Source: Sthenelais limicola (taxonomy: Eukaryota; Annelida; Polychaeta; Phyllodocida; Sigalionidae). Taken from it: DNA of 64,000 bases. Made by a program: the position numbers and the translations under genes. Of the stretch, positions 10,808 to 21,207 are shown one piece after another. Position 1 is the first letter of the stretch; each line of letters starts with the position of its first letter. The stretch covers positions 10,031,871 to 10,095,870 of the forward strand of contig OW804096.1 in the NCBI GenBank assembly GCA_942159475.1, given 5' to 3'. The notes below the pieces were generated by a model that made no database searches, had not been told where the DNA came from, and saw only the letters and a list, made by a program, of their open reading frames with translations.

Positions 10808-10961
10808 GTAGAGGGAATTGAACGTTGATGCATCAGTTGGATTATTCCTTAACTCGATTGACGATACATTGAGGAAGTTTTGATTGCAGAAACTACCGGT
10901 GAATTTTATCAACCCATAAGAGTAAGTACATTTTCACGTTGGAATTTGTTTAAATACTTTT

Positions 10962-11273
10962 ATGTATTGCAAGATTTTTAATATGAGAGAGAAAGACTTA
11001 AGGGAACAAATTTCAGATTTATTAATAATTACTAAACCTAAAAGAATGATTATACAAGTTTTGCTTTTATATGGGACGTATATGAGCAAAGAAAAACCTT
11101 ACCACGGCCAGGGGTTCGAACTTACACGAGGTATATTTACAAAAGTTTTATTCTTGGTTACCATTTCATTTTTTTATATAGAGTTAAAACAGTATCGACG
11201 CACGAAAGTTCAGCGTTCTATGACTTCGGCCACCGATACTGCTAATGAAATCATTACTTTTACTGATATTTAG
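10962..11273 (+). CDS. Possible 103-aa small membrane protein frame
   Basis: An ATG-initiated frame with one hydrophobic segment (around residues 60-74, KVLFLVTISFFYI) and a basic region on each side. It lies inside the inferred first intron of the zinc-finger gene. There is no homologue or domain to support it, and chance is a real alternative. Confidence 0.2.
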   Translation: MYCKIFNMREKDLREQISDLLIITKPKRMIIQVLLLYGTYMSKEKPYHGQGFELTRGIFTKVLFLVTISFFYIELKQYRRTKVQRSMTSATDTANEIITFTDI

Positions 11274-11695
11274 CTACGGTGACCCGTTATATTTGGGAAA
11301 TGTGTCAACTTTTAGTTAAGAGGGTCACCCCGGCGCCCATTGTTTTAATCTTTGCTGACTAAATTCTTATCGATAAGGCCCTACCAGGGTCCCGGCGTTA
11401 CCTTGGCGAGCGGCGGCGGTTTAAGTCATAACAATGTGTCAGTACGATTTAAGACCTAGGGGAGTTGAATTTCATTAAGTGGACCTATATGAAGGGAAGT
11501 GGGAAAGTTGGATAGAACAAAATTAGGAAACCTTTAGTACAAAGCTATTATTATTTTATTGTATGATACACACCGACGTAGATATAAAGAACAAGTTTTT
11601 TCTTTGATATGATCATTTTTATTCAGTACTAAGTATATATATATATATGAGTATGGGTACAAACAGAGAATACTTTTTATTTTTACAGCATCATT

Positions 11696-12501
11696 ATGAT
11701 CGGTAAAGTATTCGAGTGTGGGGTGTGCCACAAAAAGTACAAGCGTCATTACCACTTTGTAAAGCACAGAATGACGCACAAAGACAACTACCCTTTGAGC
11801 TCTAACAGTGAGTATTAAGCTAGAATACAACTGATTATACGAATGAATACTTAATTACCGCAACTATGGATTTGAATACACAAGTACACGCAACGGTTAA
11901 ACATTAATGTAACGTACAGTTTTGCTTATGCGGAATAAAAAAAAAGTATACAACTGGTTATATAGGCGAATACAAATCTAACACCAATTTCTATTTCTTA
12001 GCAGAAGAAGAAGAAACCATATATACAGAACAAATGGATCAAGGGCAACTGTTTCAGACCAGAGAGTTGCTATTAAACAAATCAGCGACCAGCATAGGTT
12101 TTGGAGGTGTAACGACAGCTCAAGAGTTTAAGGTACCCGAGGGTTTGCCCCCTTCTAAACGTGGTAGGATGTTTGCGATACCTACAAAGATACCAACAAC
12201 GACAACAACAACAATCACTACCTCGAGGGCTGCAGCAGCAGCTGCAACTGTTCCAAGGCCGCCATCTCCAAGACCAGTATCAATGTCGCCATCTGCAACG
12301 CGGACAGCTGCACCGCGGACAGCTGCTCAGACAACACCGGCTGTAGCTAGTACTTTACACCTTACATTAACCCAAAACATAATAAATGGTGAACAGAGTA
12401 TACCTTCTACACTGCAAAACATGTCAATAGCTCCGGGGTTTAATGAATTTCTGGAATTTGACGATGATATTGACGAAGTTATAAGAAATATGAAGCTGTA
12501 A
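11696..12501 (+). CDS. Spliced C2H2 zinc-finger protein, about 203 aa
   Basis: The coding exon 11696-11807 follows an acceptor at 11687-11688 (TTTTTACAG). It encodes one classical finger at residues 6-28: C8-x2-C11-x12-H24-x3-H28, with the expected aromatic residues F6, Y15 and F21. It ends at the GTGAGT donor at 11808. The second exon starts at 12002 and runs in frame to TAA at 12501. It adds a Thr-rich, Ala-rich and Pro/Ser-rich linker and an acidic C-terminal segment (EFLEFDDDIDEVI). The acceptor is a tandem NAG-NAG (AG at 12000-12001 and 12003-12004), so products with and without one residue are possible. AATAAA signals lie at 12534 and 12599. A single finger with an acidic tail suggests a DNA- or RNA-binding regulator, which is inference. 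Confidence 0.75.
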
Positions 12502-12670
12502 GCTAAAAAACAAGCAAAAGCAGTAACACCAGTAATAAAGAAATGTATACGGAAAGAACCAACATTTAAAAATAGTATATGAAACGAGGTTTTTAGTTAA
12601 TAAAGCAAAGTATTTTACAATCGTAGTTGTACTGTTCCTTTTTGCGCGTGTACCGTTTCATAGATTTAAT

Positions 12671-13819
12671 TTAAGATTTAATTTTCTTCAAGTCGTTCTC
12701 GTCAACAGTAGAATTTGTAGTAGACCTGGGTCTCTTTTTGTTAATACAGTTATTATCCTCGCATTCCATGGGAAGTTCTTTGCGCCTGTAATACTCACTG
12801 GTAGGGGTGCTCTGGCCTTTGGGGTTTTCTAATGTAAAGTCCAAGGAACTAATGTCCGAAAGTATGGGGTCAGTAGATGCGTTTGTGACTAAGCTGGCAC
12901 GTTTGGAAGAATCTAAACTGTCAAACAGGTTAACTTCTGGTTTTGCGGCTGCTGCAACATCAGAAATTTGCCGTACAAGGTCATTTAGCACAGCCTTCGT
13001 AATAGAGGGAGGTAAAATGGGGCGCGCTGGTGGTGGAAGGTTCTTGGACGTTTTGTATGTAGTAAGCAAACTACCTGGAGGAGGAGATGTAGGTCTTGAC
13101 GGAGGAGGAGATGTGGGTCTTGATGGAGGCGCTTTCTTAAAGTCGGACGAGCAGGAAGGTTCAGACATAGCACAGTCGTTTTTAGCCGAAGTTGAAGGTT
13201 TAGAGTAAGAGGGATTCTTAACACGAAGCCCCTTCTTAGGAACACACTTTTTTGCAGTAGCAGACACATCTTTCATTTCAATATTTTCCGTTTTGGCCGC
13301 CGCCCTCTTACCTTTATACTTTAAATAAAGCTTAAGGCCTACCAATATTGATGCGATTAATCCTACAACACTGGAAGTGGCAGACAGTGCCACAGTAACG
13401 GTAAAGTTACCACTGTCTCCACGGGGCTTATAAGACGTAGCTCCTGTGATGTTCCTGTAAACCTTGGCAAACGTCTGCGAAGAAACTGCACCGCATATGT
13501 CCGTGTAAAACGTGGTGTTTAGGCCGTTAAACTTTCCTTCCTGTAGAAATGAGCAGTTTAAGGGGTTTCCTCGAAGGTCGATACTGTCAAAGCGTTTGGC
13601 GAAGTCTACTGTCGGAGGCTGGGAGATGAAGTTGTTTCGCAGGTCAATACGGGTAAATAAGGTCGATACTTTAGTCATTTCTGGATAAGACCAAAGATTT
13701 TTGTGGCTGCACACGACTCTTGAAGATCCGTATATACAGGTGCAATACAGCCCGCACTTGTACGCGTTTAGATGACAAATTGTCAAAGAGACAATGAAGA
13801 TAAAGTAGGGAAGAAACAT
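12671..13819 (-). CDS. LRR type I membrane protein, 382 aa
   Basis: A signal peptide (residues 1-19) is followed by an LRRNT-type cysteine cap (C22, C26, C28, C37). Two leucine-rich repeat cores follow (LFTRIDLRNNFIS at 54-66 and FDSIDLRGNPLNC at 77-89), with an LRRCT-like remnant (C89, C109). There are four N-glycosylation sequons (N88, N101, N123, N138), one membrane helix (about 141-166) and a basic stop-transfer. The 215-residue cytoplasmic tail has tandem PPSRPTS-type proline repeats. The ATG at 13819 has a TATA-like TATACAA about 60 bp upstream. The next gene upstream on the same strand (14142-14990) has the same architecture, so the pair probably arose by duplication. LRR ectodomains bind proteins; in this context attachment, superinfection control or immune interference are possible roles, but none is shown. 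It is not part of the known Maverick core. Confidence 0.85.
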   Translation of the reverse strand: MFLPYFIFIVSLTICHLNAYKCGLYCTCIYGSSRVVCSHKNLWSYPEMTKVSTLFTRIDLRNNFISQPPTVDFAKRFDSIDLRGNPLNCSFLQEGKFNGLNTTFYTDICGAVSSQTFAKVYRNITGATSYKPRGDSGNFTVTVALSATSSVVGLIASILVGLKLYLKYKGKRAAAKTENIEMKDVSATAKKCVPKKGLRVKNPSYSKPSTSAKNDCAMSEPSCSSDFKKAPPSRPTSPPPSRPTSPPPGSLLTTYKTSKNLPPPARPILPPSITKAVLNDLVRQISDVAAAAKPEVNLFDSLDSSKRASLVTNASTDPILSDISSLDFTLENPKGQSTPTSEYYRRKELPMECEDNNCINKKRPRSTTNSTVDENDLKKIKS

Positions 13820-14141
13820 CTTTACAGCTGAGATGTTCCGACCCGAATGACAGATACCTTCCTGGAGGATGATACTTGTATATGACCCTCTCCCAGCATT
13901 TCAGGGGCACACTGACTTAGGATGTACAAAAGGGGGCAGGGGTTACACCTTAGTTAGGCATCTGCAGGCACCAACTTAGGGATAGAGTCAAGGGGGTGTG
14001 GCTACATTTTAGTGAACCACCCCAACCACCTGTAACCACTACAGGCATCTGGAGAGAGAGGATGAGGAGGAAGGAAGGAGGGTGGGGGGTTTTGAAGTGT
14101 AGGAGGAGTTAAAGATGTTGCCAAGTCAGGGCCATTTTATT
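13820..14141. other. Spacer between the two membrane-protein genes
   Basis: G-rich on the plus strand, with no gene. It holds the presumed promoter of the 382-aa gene and the 3' end of the 282-aa gene. The latter's AATAAA (minus strand, 14141-14136) directly abuts its TAA stop, which gives a very short 3'-UTR. Confidence 0.6.
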
Positions 14142-14990
14142 TTATATATCGTCAAAATTTAAAGGTTCACTGCAAGATCGGTAAATGGGATTATTAAATG
14201 TAAGGTTACCCGTGTTTCTCTTATTTAGACAGCTTATTTTAACATTTAACAGAGCCAAAACTAATAACAATCCGCCGCCTAAACTTGTACCTACAAATGC
14301 ACCGGCCAATAACACCATTGCCATGTATAGGTAACTGGGACAGGTTGATGGTAATAGGGTTGGTACGACCGTGGCAGAGGTAGTGTTCATATCGGTAGCA
14401 ATGGAAGTATTTACAATTTGAGTAAAATTATTAATTATAGCGGTGGTATATTTTGGATCATTAGTGACAACCGGTGGTAGAGCTGTATTTGCGGTGTGAT
14501 GGACAGTCGTATTTATAAAGGGCTGGCGAGAAGTTGTTGTTTGAGTGAATAAACTAGCAGTAGAAGATATAGGAGGTGTAGTACTGGTAGTAGTAGTAGT
14601 TGATGCAGGTCGTACAATGAATTGTGGACATTTCATTATCAACGTCATGTTAGGCGAAGCAGTTTTGATAAATTTGTCCTTGTCCTTATTGCAGGTCCGA
14701 AGATATAAATTGTTTCGGACCGACAAATACTTTAAAGCAGGCCACTCGTGTAACTGCAGTCTAATAAAAGATGTGATGGCCGTTTCCCTAAATATTAAAT
14801 ACCTTGTCGATAACTGGGTGGATTCTTTAAAATTTGGTACAAGAGACACTCCGGTACCAACGCAAAAAGTTGTTCTCCCTTCCCAATCGCAGTGGCACAT
14901 CTTGGGAACACCACATCTCGTCCATGATGTTTGTCCTTGTACTACTGCAGTGAGCAGCATAATTATGAAACACGTCTGAATACCTCCCAT
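14142..14990 (-). CDS. LRRNT-containing mucin-like type I membrane glycoprotein, 282 aa
   Basis: A signal peptide covers residues 1-19. An LRRNT-type cap has cysteines at 26, 32, 34 and 43, followed by one or two degenerate leucine-rich repeats (about 61-96) and C100 and C121. A Thr/Ser-rich stalk (about 130-215) carries many N-x-S/T sequons. The membrane helix lies at about 221-250, with a 32-residue tail containing NNPIY. The frame could start 12 codons earlier (15026). However, a minus-strand TATAAATA at 15040-15033 would put the transcript start near 15010, so the ATG at 14990, right before the signal peptide, is preferred. It shares its layout with the adjacent 382-aa protein but has a mucin-like stalk and a short tail. 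A cell-surface or virion-surface role is inferred. Confidence 0.8.
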   Translation of the reverse strand: MGGIQTCFIIMLLTAVVQGQTSWTRCGVPKMCHCDWEGRTTFCVGTGVSLVPNFKESTQLSTRYLIFRETAITSFIRLQLHEWPALKYLSVRNNLYLRTCNKDKDKFIKTASPNMTLIMKCPQFIVRPASTTTTTSTTPPISSTASLFTQTTTSRQPFINTTVHHTANTALPPVVTNDPKYTTAIINNFTQIVNTSIATDMNTTSATVVPTLLPSTCPSYLYMAMVLLAGAFVGTSLGGGLLLVLALLNVKISCLNKRNTGNLTFNNPIYRSCSEPLNFDDI

Positions 14991-15032
14991 GGTGAAGCAA
15001 AAGTGATTTGTTACTGCTTGATACATTGTATA

Positions 15033-15040
15033 TATTTATA
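15033..15040 (-). promoter_or_regulatory. TATA box of the 282-aa membrane protein gene
   Basis: TATAAATA on the minus strand, embedded in a TATA-rich palindromic tract, about 45 bp upstream of the preferred ATG at 14990. Confidence 0.55.
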
Positions 15041-15994
15041 TACAACGAGGTAAAACGAGACTTAACTGACAAAAAGCATTTTTATCAACAAAAAACGATT
15101 AAGAGGCGGCAGTAATGGTAAACAAGGTCGTATATTTATTGATTTACAGAACGATAATAAAGGAAAAAAGTGGGAGTTGCTAATGATTAAGAGATAAATT
15201 ACTTATTGTATTTGGGATTACCGACTGTACACCAGTACATACTGCCTCCCCTTAAAAGGTATTTGCTTCTTTTGATCCCGGTTACTAATCATTAGCGTGT
15301 GGATACATAGATACATAGATAAATAGATAAATAAGGATGTTAGACGCATAAACTACAAAGAGGGGAAAAGTGTTATAATTTCATTATCAAGTGTCTTTGA
15401 GGCAGCGGAAATTAACTGTTTAAGGATTCATTACACTTGTAAGTTATGGCATAAGCGAAAGGGGGACTTCTGTGAAGATGTTATGCAACAATTAAGGTTT
15501 GTTTCAGACCTCATGTATAATTCAAAGTTCTTACAGAGTTTTCCGGCGGGATGAAAGCGTGAGTGTTTTTACGTAACATGCTGGATGCCAGTTTCTATTT
15601 AGTACACGATTAATATACATATTTGCCCCTAGTAATATAAACTAATGAAAGCGGTTGTTAAGAACGATTAAAGGAAGTACTAAGCAAGTGTTAATAACGT
15701 AGTGTAACACGAAATTGTTGGCTTTCCTTTCATCCCCACCTATACCCTCTTCCAATACATTCCAACTGTTCACTCACCCTAATTGTATGCACAACTACGC
15801 ATTTTACAATGGGGTTGATTCATAAACAATTTATGCAAAGTGTGGGGGCTTAGTATACCTTATTGGTAAAATGAAGGATCCAATGCAAATACAAAGTAAG
15901 CAAACGTGTAAAGACATGATTTAAAATCCATTGGTATAACCAGTGGAAAGTTAAAGTTAAAGGTAGTTAGCTTTTCAGCAGCGCTAAAGTGAAA
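15041..15994. other. Divergent spacer before the polymerase gene
   Basis: About 0.95 kb with no supportable gene. It has a short ATAGATA-type tandem tract at 15305-15335. It must contain the polymerase promoter, but no clear TATA box was found near 15950. Confidence 0.5.
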
Positions 15995-18900
15995 ATGTCT
16001 GACAAACGAAAAAGGGAGGAGAAAGACGGAAAAAATGGTGAGGATTCAAAATTTCCAACCCTAGAGGACTTAGTTACGGACCCACACCTAATGGATTTAC
16101 AGTTTTGTGAGTTTGATCCAGACCTTGAAGACCTGTTGGATTATTTTGAATGTCAAACTTATTACGACAATTCTGCCAGCGCTAATGAAGGACCGTCTAC
16201 ATCGAGTGGAAACCGGGCCACCGAGGTATGTATTATTTATTATTATATATCCATAACTTACTTAAATTAATATATTATAACACGTTTTACAGACGTATAT
16301 TTTATTTATTCATTTATTTTTGCTACAGGCAGCGTATGAGGCTATGTGTACTTGTCACCAAAATCCTCAGCCGGGCGGAAGTTTAACTATTCCTCACTGC
16401 GCCTATTGTAAGCGTCAAAATATAATGCACGACCAAGAAGAAAAAAGAGTACTTAAACGGAGAAGAATTAATTTAGAAGAAGAAGAAGGGGTACCACAAA
16501 TTGAAGCAGATAATAGACCTTTTGAAGGGGAAGAAGAAGAAGAAGAAGGGGACAGTAATGACGATGATGAACTCCCCGATCCGGATCCTAATTACAAAGT
16601 AAATATAGTTTACACGTTGCTCGAGTAATACAAATAATACATATTATGAATTAATTATGTTCACACAGAAAAAAACAACTTGTACATTATTTTTTTGTTT
16701 TTAATTTTAGCCTTATAATGTTGACATGAGACGAGTGAGGAACTTTGACAACAACAGAATAACGGAAACGACCTATAGAGTAAAATTTGATAACGAACTG
16801 AATGGAGAAAAAATATCCGACGTCATGAAAATGTTACACAACATGTTTACAGATGTTCTTGCCCGGGTAACAGCCGACACAGAACCTGACGATAAAATTA
16901 GAATTGTTATTCATCACAATGATTTGCACTCACCCATTATTGTACCTCTAAACGAAATTAGTAGTGTAAAAGTGGAAAATATCTTATCTATTATTGAAAA
17001 CACGCTTCAAAGTCACAAAGATTTAAAGATGGACGACGGGTTTTTAATGGACATAGGTATTGTGCGCATTCCTAGGGGAGGTGCCAGTTTAAAAATTACA
17101 AGCATTTTTGGACAGAGAAACACCCTTAGTCAAAAAAGATCTATAGTTACGATTGAAAACAATGATAACAAGTGTATGGCGCGAGCTGTAGGACTGTCGT
17201 GGGCCCACAGCTGTACGGTGTCCAAATCAGAATGGGATTTAATTCCTAACATTACAAATAGGGAACTGCTATTTGACAAAATGCTTAGAACTAAAAAATG
17301 TCCGAGTTGGTTTTATACCAACCTTAAAAGCAAGACTAGAAAGGATCAAACATATTTTGCGTACTACCTTTGCGAAAGGGCAAATGTTAACCCTAATACT
17401 AGAGCATCTTTAAATGATATTTCTAACTTTGAGGAACTGTTAAGCGTGGGCATAGCAGTTGTATCGAGCCAGGTAGGTATGAAAGACAAATTTATTAGGG
17501 TTCCCTCCGATCACAATACTCGAAAGGTTTTGTATTTGTATTTGGTTGAAATACCATCTCAAAATTATTGCCATTTTCATGCCATTACAAATATTACAGG
17601 GTTTTTTTGCAAACCGTACTTTTGTAACGCGTGTTTTATTCCATATGACTCCCCCTCCAAGCACTCCTGTAAAGTTTGCTGTTTGGTATGCAAAACCGGT
17701 GATTGTCCTGAAACTGATAATTTAGTACAATGCAGTAGTTGTAACATGACTTGCAGGAGTCAAAACTGTTATGATAGGCACAAGTTACCGTCTAAAAAAA
17801 AGGGCAAAGATGGCAAAAGGTTAACAAAATGCCAGCAGTTTTGGAGGTGTCTGGCTTGCTACAAAGTTGTAAACACAGCTCAGCGTAGTAAAGAACAACA
17901 CGTTTGCGGGGAGTGGATGTGCAACAGCTGTCAGCAGCATGTTACGGGAAAACACTTGTGCTATCAAAGAGGCCACTCTCTTGAAGATACATCAACATTT
18001 AAATATTTATTTTTTGATTTTGAAACGAGTCAAAATAATATATTTGAATGCGATAAAGGGTATGAACCATCCAGGGTTAGGTGCAGAAGTTGCAGAGAAG
18101 ACGCCAATTTGGAAATGTGTGTGAAGTGTAAACTTTGCCTTAATTGTGAACAGTTAAACTGTGGACATTTTCAGCACATTCCTAATTTTGCAGTGTCGCA
18201 AAAGGTGTGCAACCATTGCGTTAATTCTTTAATTAATGAACCTTGTGGATATTGCGGAGATAGATGCGAAGTTTGCGATAAGAAGGACAGCGTGTCAAAA
18301 GAATATACAGTGCCATTATGTGTCGGATGCGGGGGTAGGGAAAGGGTATTTAAAGGAAATAATACTAACGAAGAGTTTTGCTCATACTTGTTTCACCCCA
18401 GACACGCTTATTTTACAGTTGCGGCTCATAACATGAAGTCATTTGATGGATACTTTCTTTTGGAGTACTTAGTAATAAACGGCATTCAACCTCATAGTAT
18501 AATTTATTCTGGCTCAAAAATAATGAGCATGACTATTGGAAATGACTTGAGTATTCGGGTAATAGACTCCTTAAACTTTATTCCCATGCGTTTAGCCTCA
18601 CTTCCAAAATCATTCGGCTTATTGGAACTAAAAAAAGGTTGGTTTCCACACTTTTTTAACACGGTGCAAAATCAAAATTACATTGACAAGTATCCGAATC
18701 AAAGGTTTTATGGAATAGACCAAATGTCTGAAAGGGAAAGAACCGACTTTTTAAGGTGGTATGAAACTGTAAAGGACAAACAGTTTGATTTTCAGAAGGA
18801 AATGTACGAATATTGCGCTTCTGATGTAACAATTTTAAGGGAGGCTTGCTTAAAATTTAGAAATCTTCTCTTAAGTGTTACACAAACTGTAGAGCCGGGA

Positions 18901-20952
18901 ACTGGAGGTGTTGACCCCTTTACGTGTACAACGATTGCAAGTGTATGTATGCGAGTGTACAGGTCCCTTTATTTGGAAGAAACTTATAAAGTAACAGTCC
19001 AACATAAGCGCACTCAAGAAAACATGAAGATAACGGGGTATTTAAAAAACGGCTTGTGGTCATATCTTTGGAACGGGGAAAGGGTTGAAGCATTGACAGT
19101 TTTAGATGAATGGAATGTAAAAGCAACCCAGTTTGTATCCTCTCCCCTAGCATATTTACCTCAACACGCCTACCATAATGATCAGTATTCGGACATTGCA
19201 ATTGCTTGGTTGGAATGGTTGCGGCATACAGAGGGAAAAAACATTCAGCACGCGCTAAATGGCGGAGAGTATTCTGTTCCTGGAACAAAGTATAAACTGG
19301 ATGGTTTTTACATTGATCAAGACGATCACACTTGGCACGCCTTAGAATTCCATGGGTGTCTTTTTCATTCGTGCCCTACTTGTTATCCGAATCGAAATTT
19401 AAAACATCCTTTAACCGGGCAAACAATGCAGGAAATATTTAAGCTTACCCAAAAGAAAAAAATGTATTTAAAAGATCATGGCTACAAGTACAGAGAAATT
19501 TGGGAGTGTCAATTTCGTGCTGTGTTGAAATCAAATCCTGACCTGCTAAATTTTGTACAGGGGTTGGATATACAACCGCCTTTGGATCCTCGTGATTCAT
19601 TTTTTGGAGGTAGAACGAATGCCTCTAAACTTTATTACAACGCTGAGGAAAATGAACAAATTCATTACGTGGATTTTACCAGCTTGTACCCCTACGTCAA
19701 TAAATATGCCAAATATCCTTTAGGTCATCCTAAAATTATTACAGTGCCAGCTTCTATGGATAAATCTCACTATTTTGGAATAGCTAAGGTAGCCATTTTA
19801 CCTCCCAGGCGCCTTTATCATTCCGTTCTTCCTCACAAATGTTGTGGCAAGCTAAAGTTTTTGTTATGTAGAACGTGTGGGGAAAACGAAACAAAAGCGA
19901 AATGTGAGTGCCCTAATGAAGACAGGATGTTAATTGGTACGTGGTGTACTCCTGAGCTACTAAAAGCAGTTGAAAAAGGATACATTATTTACAAAATTTA
20001 CGAGGTGTATCATTGGGACAAGCAAACCGTGTATAGCAAAGAATTGGGGAAAGGAGGCTTATTTTCAGAATATATAAATTCCTTCTTAAAAATTAAACAA
20101 GAAGCTTCAGGGTGGCCTGATTGGTGCCAGACGCACGAGGACAAACTTAAATATATTAGCTCGTACAAAGAGAGTGAAGGAATTTCATTGAATTTTGAAT
20201 CAATTTTAAAAAACCCTGGTCTTCGTTCATTAGCCAAGCTATGTCTAAACAGTTTTTGGGGAAAATTTGGTCAACGTGACAATATGGATCAGGCAGTGTT
20301 TATTAATAAAGCCGAAGTAAGCAGATTTTTTGACTTAGTTTTAAGTCCAGAAACGGACGTTAAAGACTTTCATATCGTAAGTCCAGACTTATTACTTACA
20401 AAATACTGTTCCAAAAATAATTTTGTACGCGCAGACAGTAAAACAAATATTTATATAGCAACTTTTACGACTTGCTGGGCTCGATTAAAACTGTATGACG
20501 TTCTAGACATGCTAGATGACAGTGTGTTATATTACGACACAGATTCTGTTATTTATGTTGCAAGACAAGGACGCGAAAAACCTCAACTTGGCGACTATTT
20601 GGGTGATCTTACGAGTGAATTAGATTTAAATGACTATATCACAACTTTTGTATCAGGAGGACCTAAAAACTACGCTTACAAAACAAAAAACAATGTTCAG
20701 GTATGCAAGGTTAGAGGTTTTACTTTAAACTACGCCAATAGTCAAAAAATTAACTTTGAAACGATGAAGAACGAAGTTTTATTTCATGAAGGTGACGTCA
20801 GAAATGTTATAGTGACGGAAAATCCTTCAAAAATTTGTAGAGATTCAATTAACATGAAAATTTATAACAAGGCAGAAAAAAAACGGTATCAAAAGGTGTA
20901 TACTAAGCGTGTCATGTTAAATAATTACGATACCGTTCCTTACGGATATTAA
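15995..20952 (+). CDS. POLB: Protein-primed family B DNA polymerase, three exons, 1580 aa
   Basis: Exons are 15995-16225 (77 codons), 16329-16598 (90 codons) and 16711-20952, all phase 0. Donors are GTATGT and GTAAAT; acceptors are CTACAG and TTTTAG. Numbered from the internal ATG at 16726 (add 172 for the spliced product), the exonuclease has D431/E433 (DFET), N569/D574 and Y696/D700. Cys-rich zinc-type insertions lie at about 296-412 and 452-535. The segment at about 826-886 (TEGKNIQHALNGGE, EFHGCLFHSC) matches the terminal-protein-linked region of Maverick polymerases. Polymerase motif A is D983-x2-SLYP, motif B is K1171-x3-NSFWG and motif C is YYDTDS (D1271, D1273). All catalytic residues are present. 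The exon 1-2 extension is acidic, with a CTC..H and CAYC Cys/His cluster and runs of Glu. The role is replication of the element by protein priming at the TIR ends. Confidence 0.93.
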
Positions 20953-21207
20953 TTCATGTAGTTTCTTATTGTATACCCCCTTTGTATAGTAGTAGTAGTA
21001 GTTTTTTTCTTACTGCAATCGTTTAAAATATTTGTATATATTACATTGTTATTGCTGTTGGTATTTTTGATGTTAATTAATCAATCAATTACAGCATTAC
21101 GTTCAAATAAAAATAACAAATTCAACCGTTTACACTCGTTAAATCTTTATTATTTTTGCACACACATACACATTACATAAACACACAAATACATAAATAC
21201 GCGTTTT
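20953..21207. terminator. Tail-to-tail poly(A) region
   Basis: AATAAA on the plus strand at 21106-21111 ends the polymerase transcript. AATAAA on the minus strand (21151-21146) lies 57 bp beyond the capsid gene stop. It is the only canonical signal I noticed downstream of the right-arm capsid block. Confidence 0.6.

Noticed and set aside
10543..10833. 96-aa minus-strand frame
   Set aside because: It overlaps the zinc-finger gene promoter, has low complexity and shows no homologue in the second Maverick fragment.
11118..11132. B-box-like GGGGTTCGAAC in the zinc-finger gene intron
   Set aside because: No matching A box or cloverleaf around it.
12807..13208. 133-aa plus-strand frame
   Set aside because: Antisense to the well-supported LRR membrane protein. 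Its pattern reflects the proline-repeat coding on the other strand.
14545..14979. 144-aa plus-strand frame
   Set aside because: Antisense shadow of the 282-aa membrane glycoprotein.
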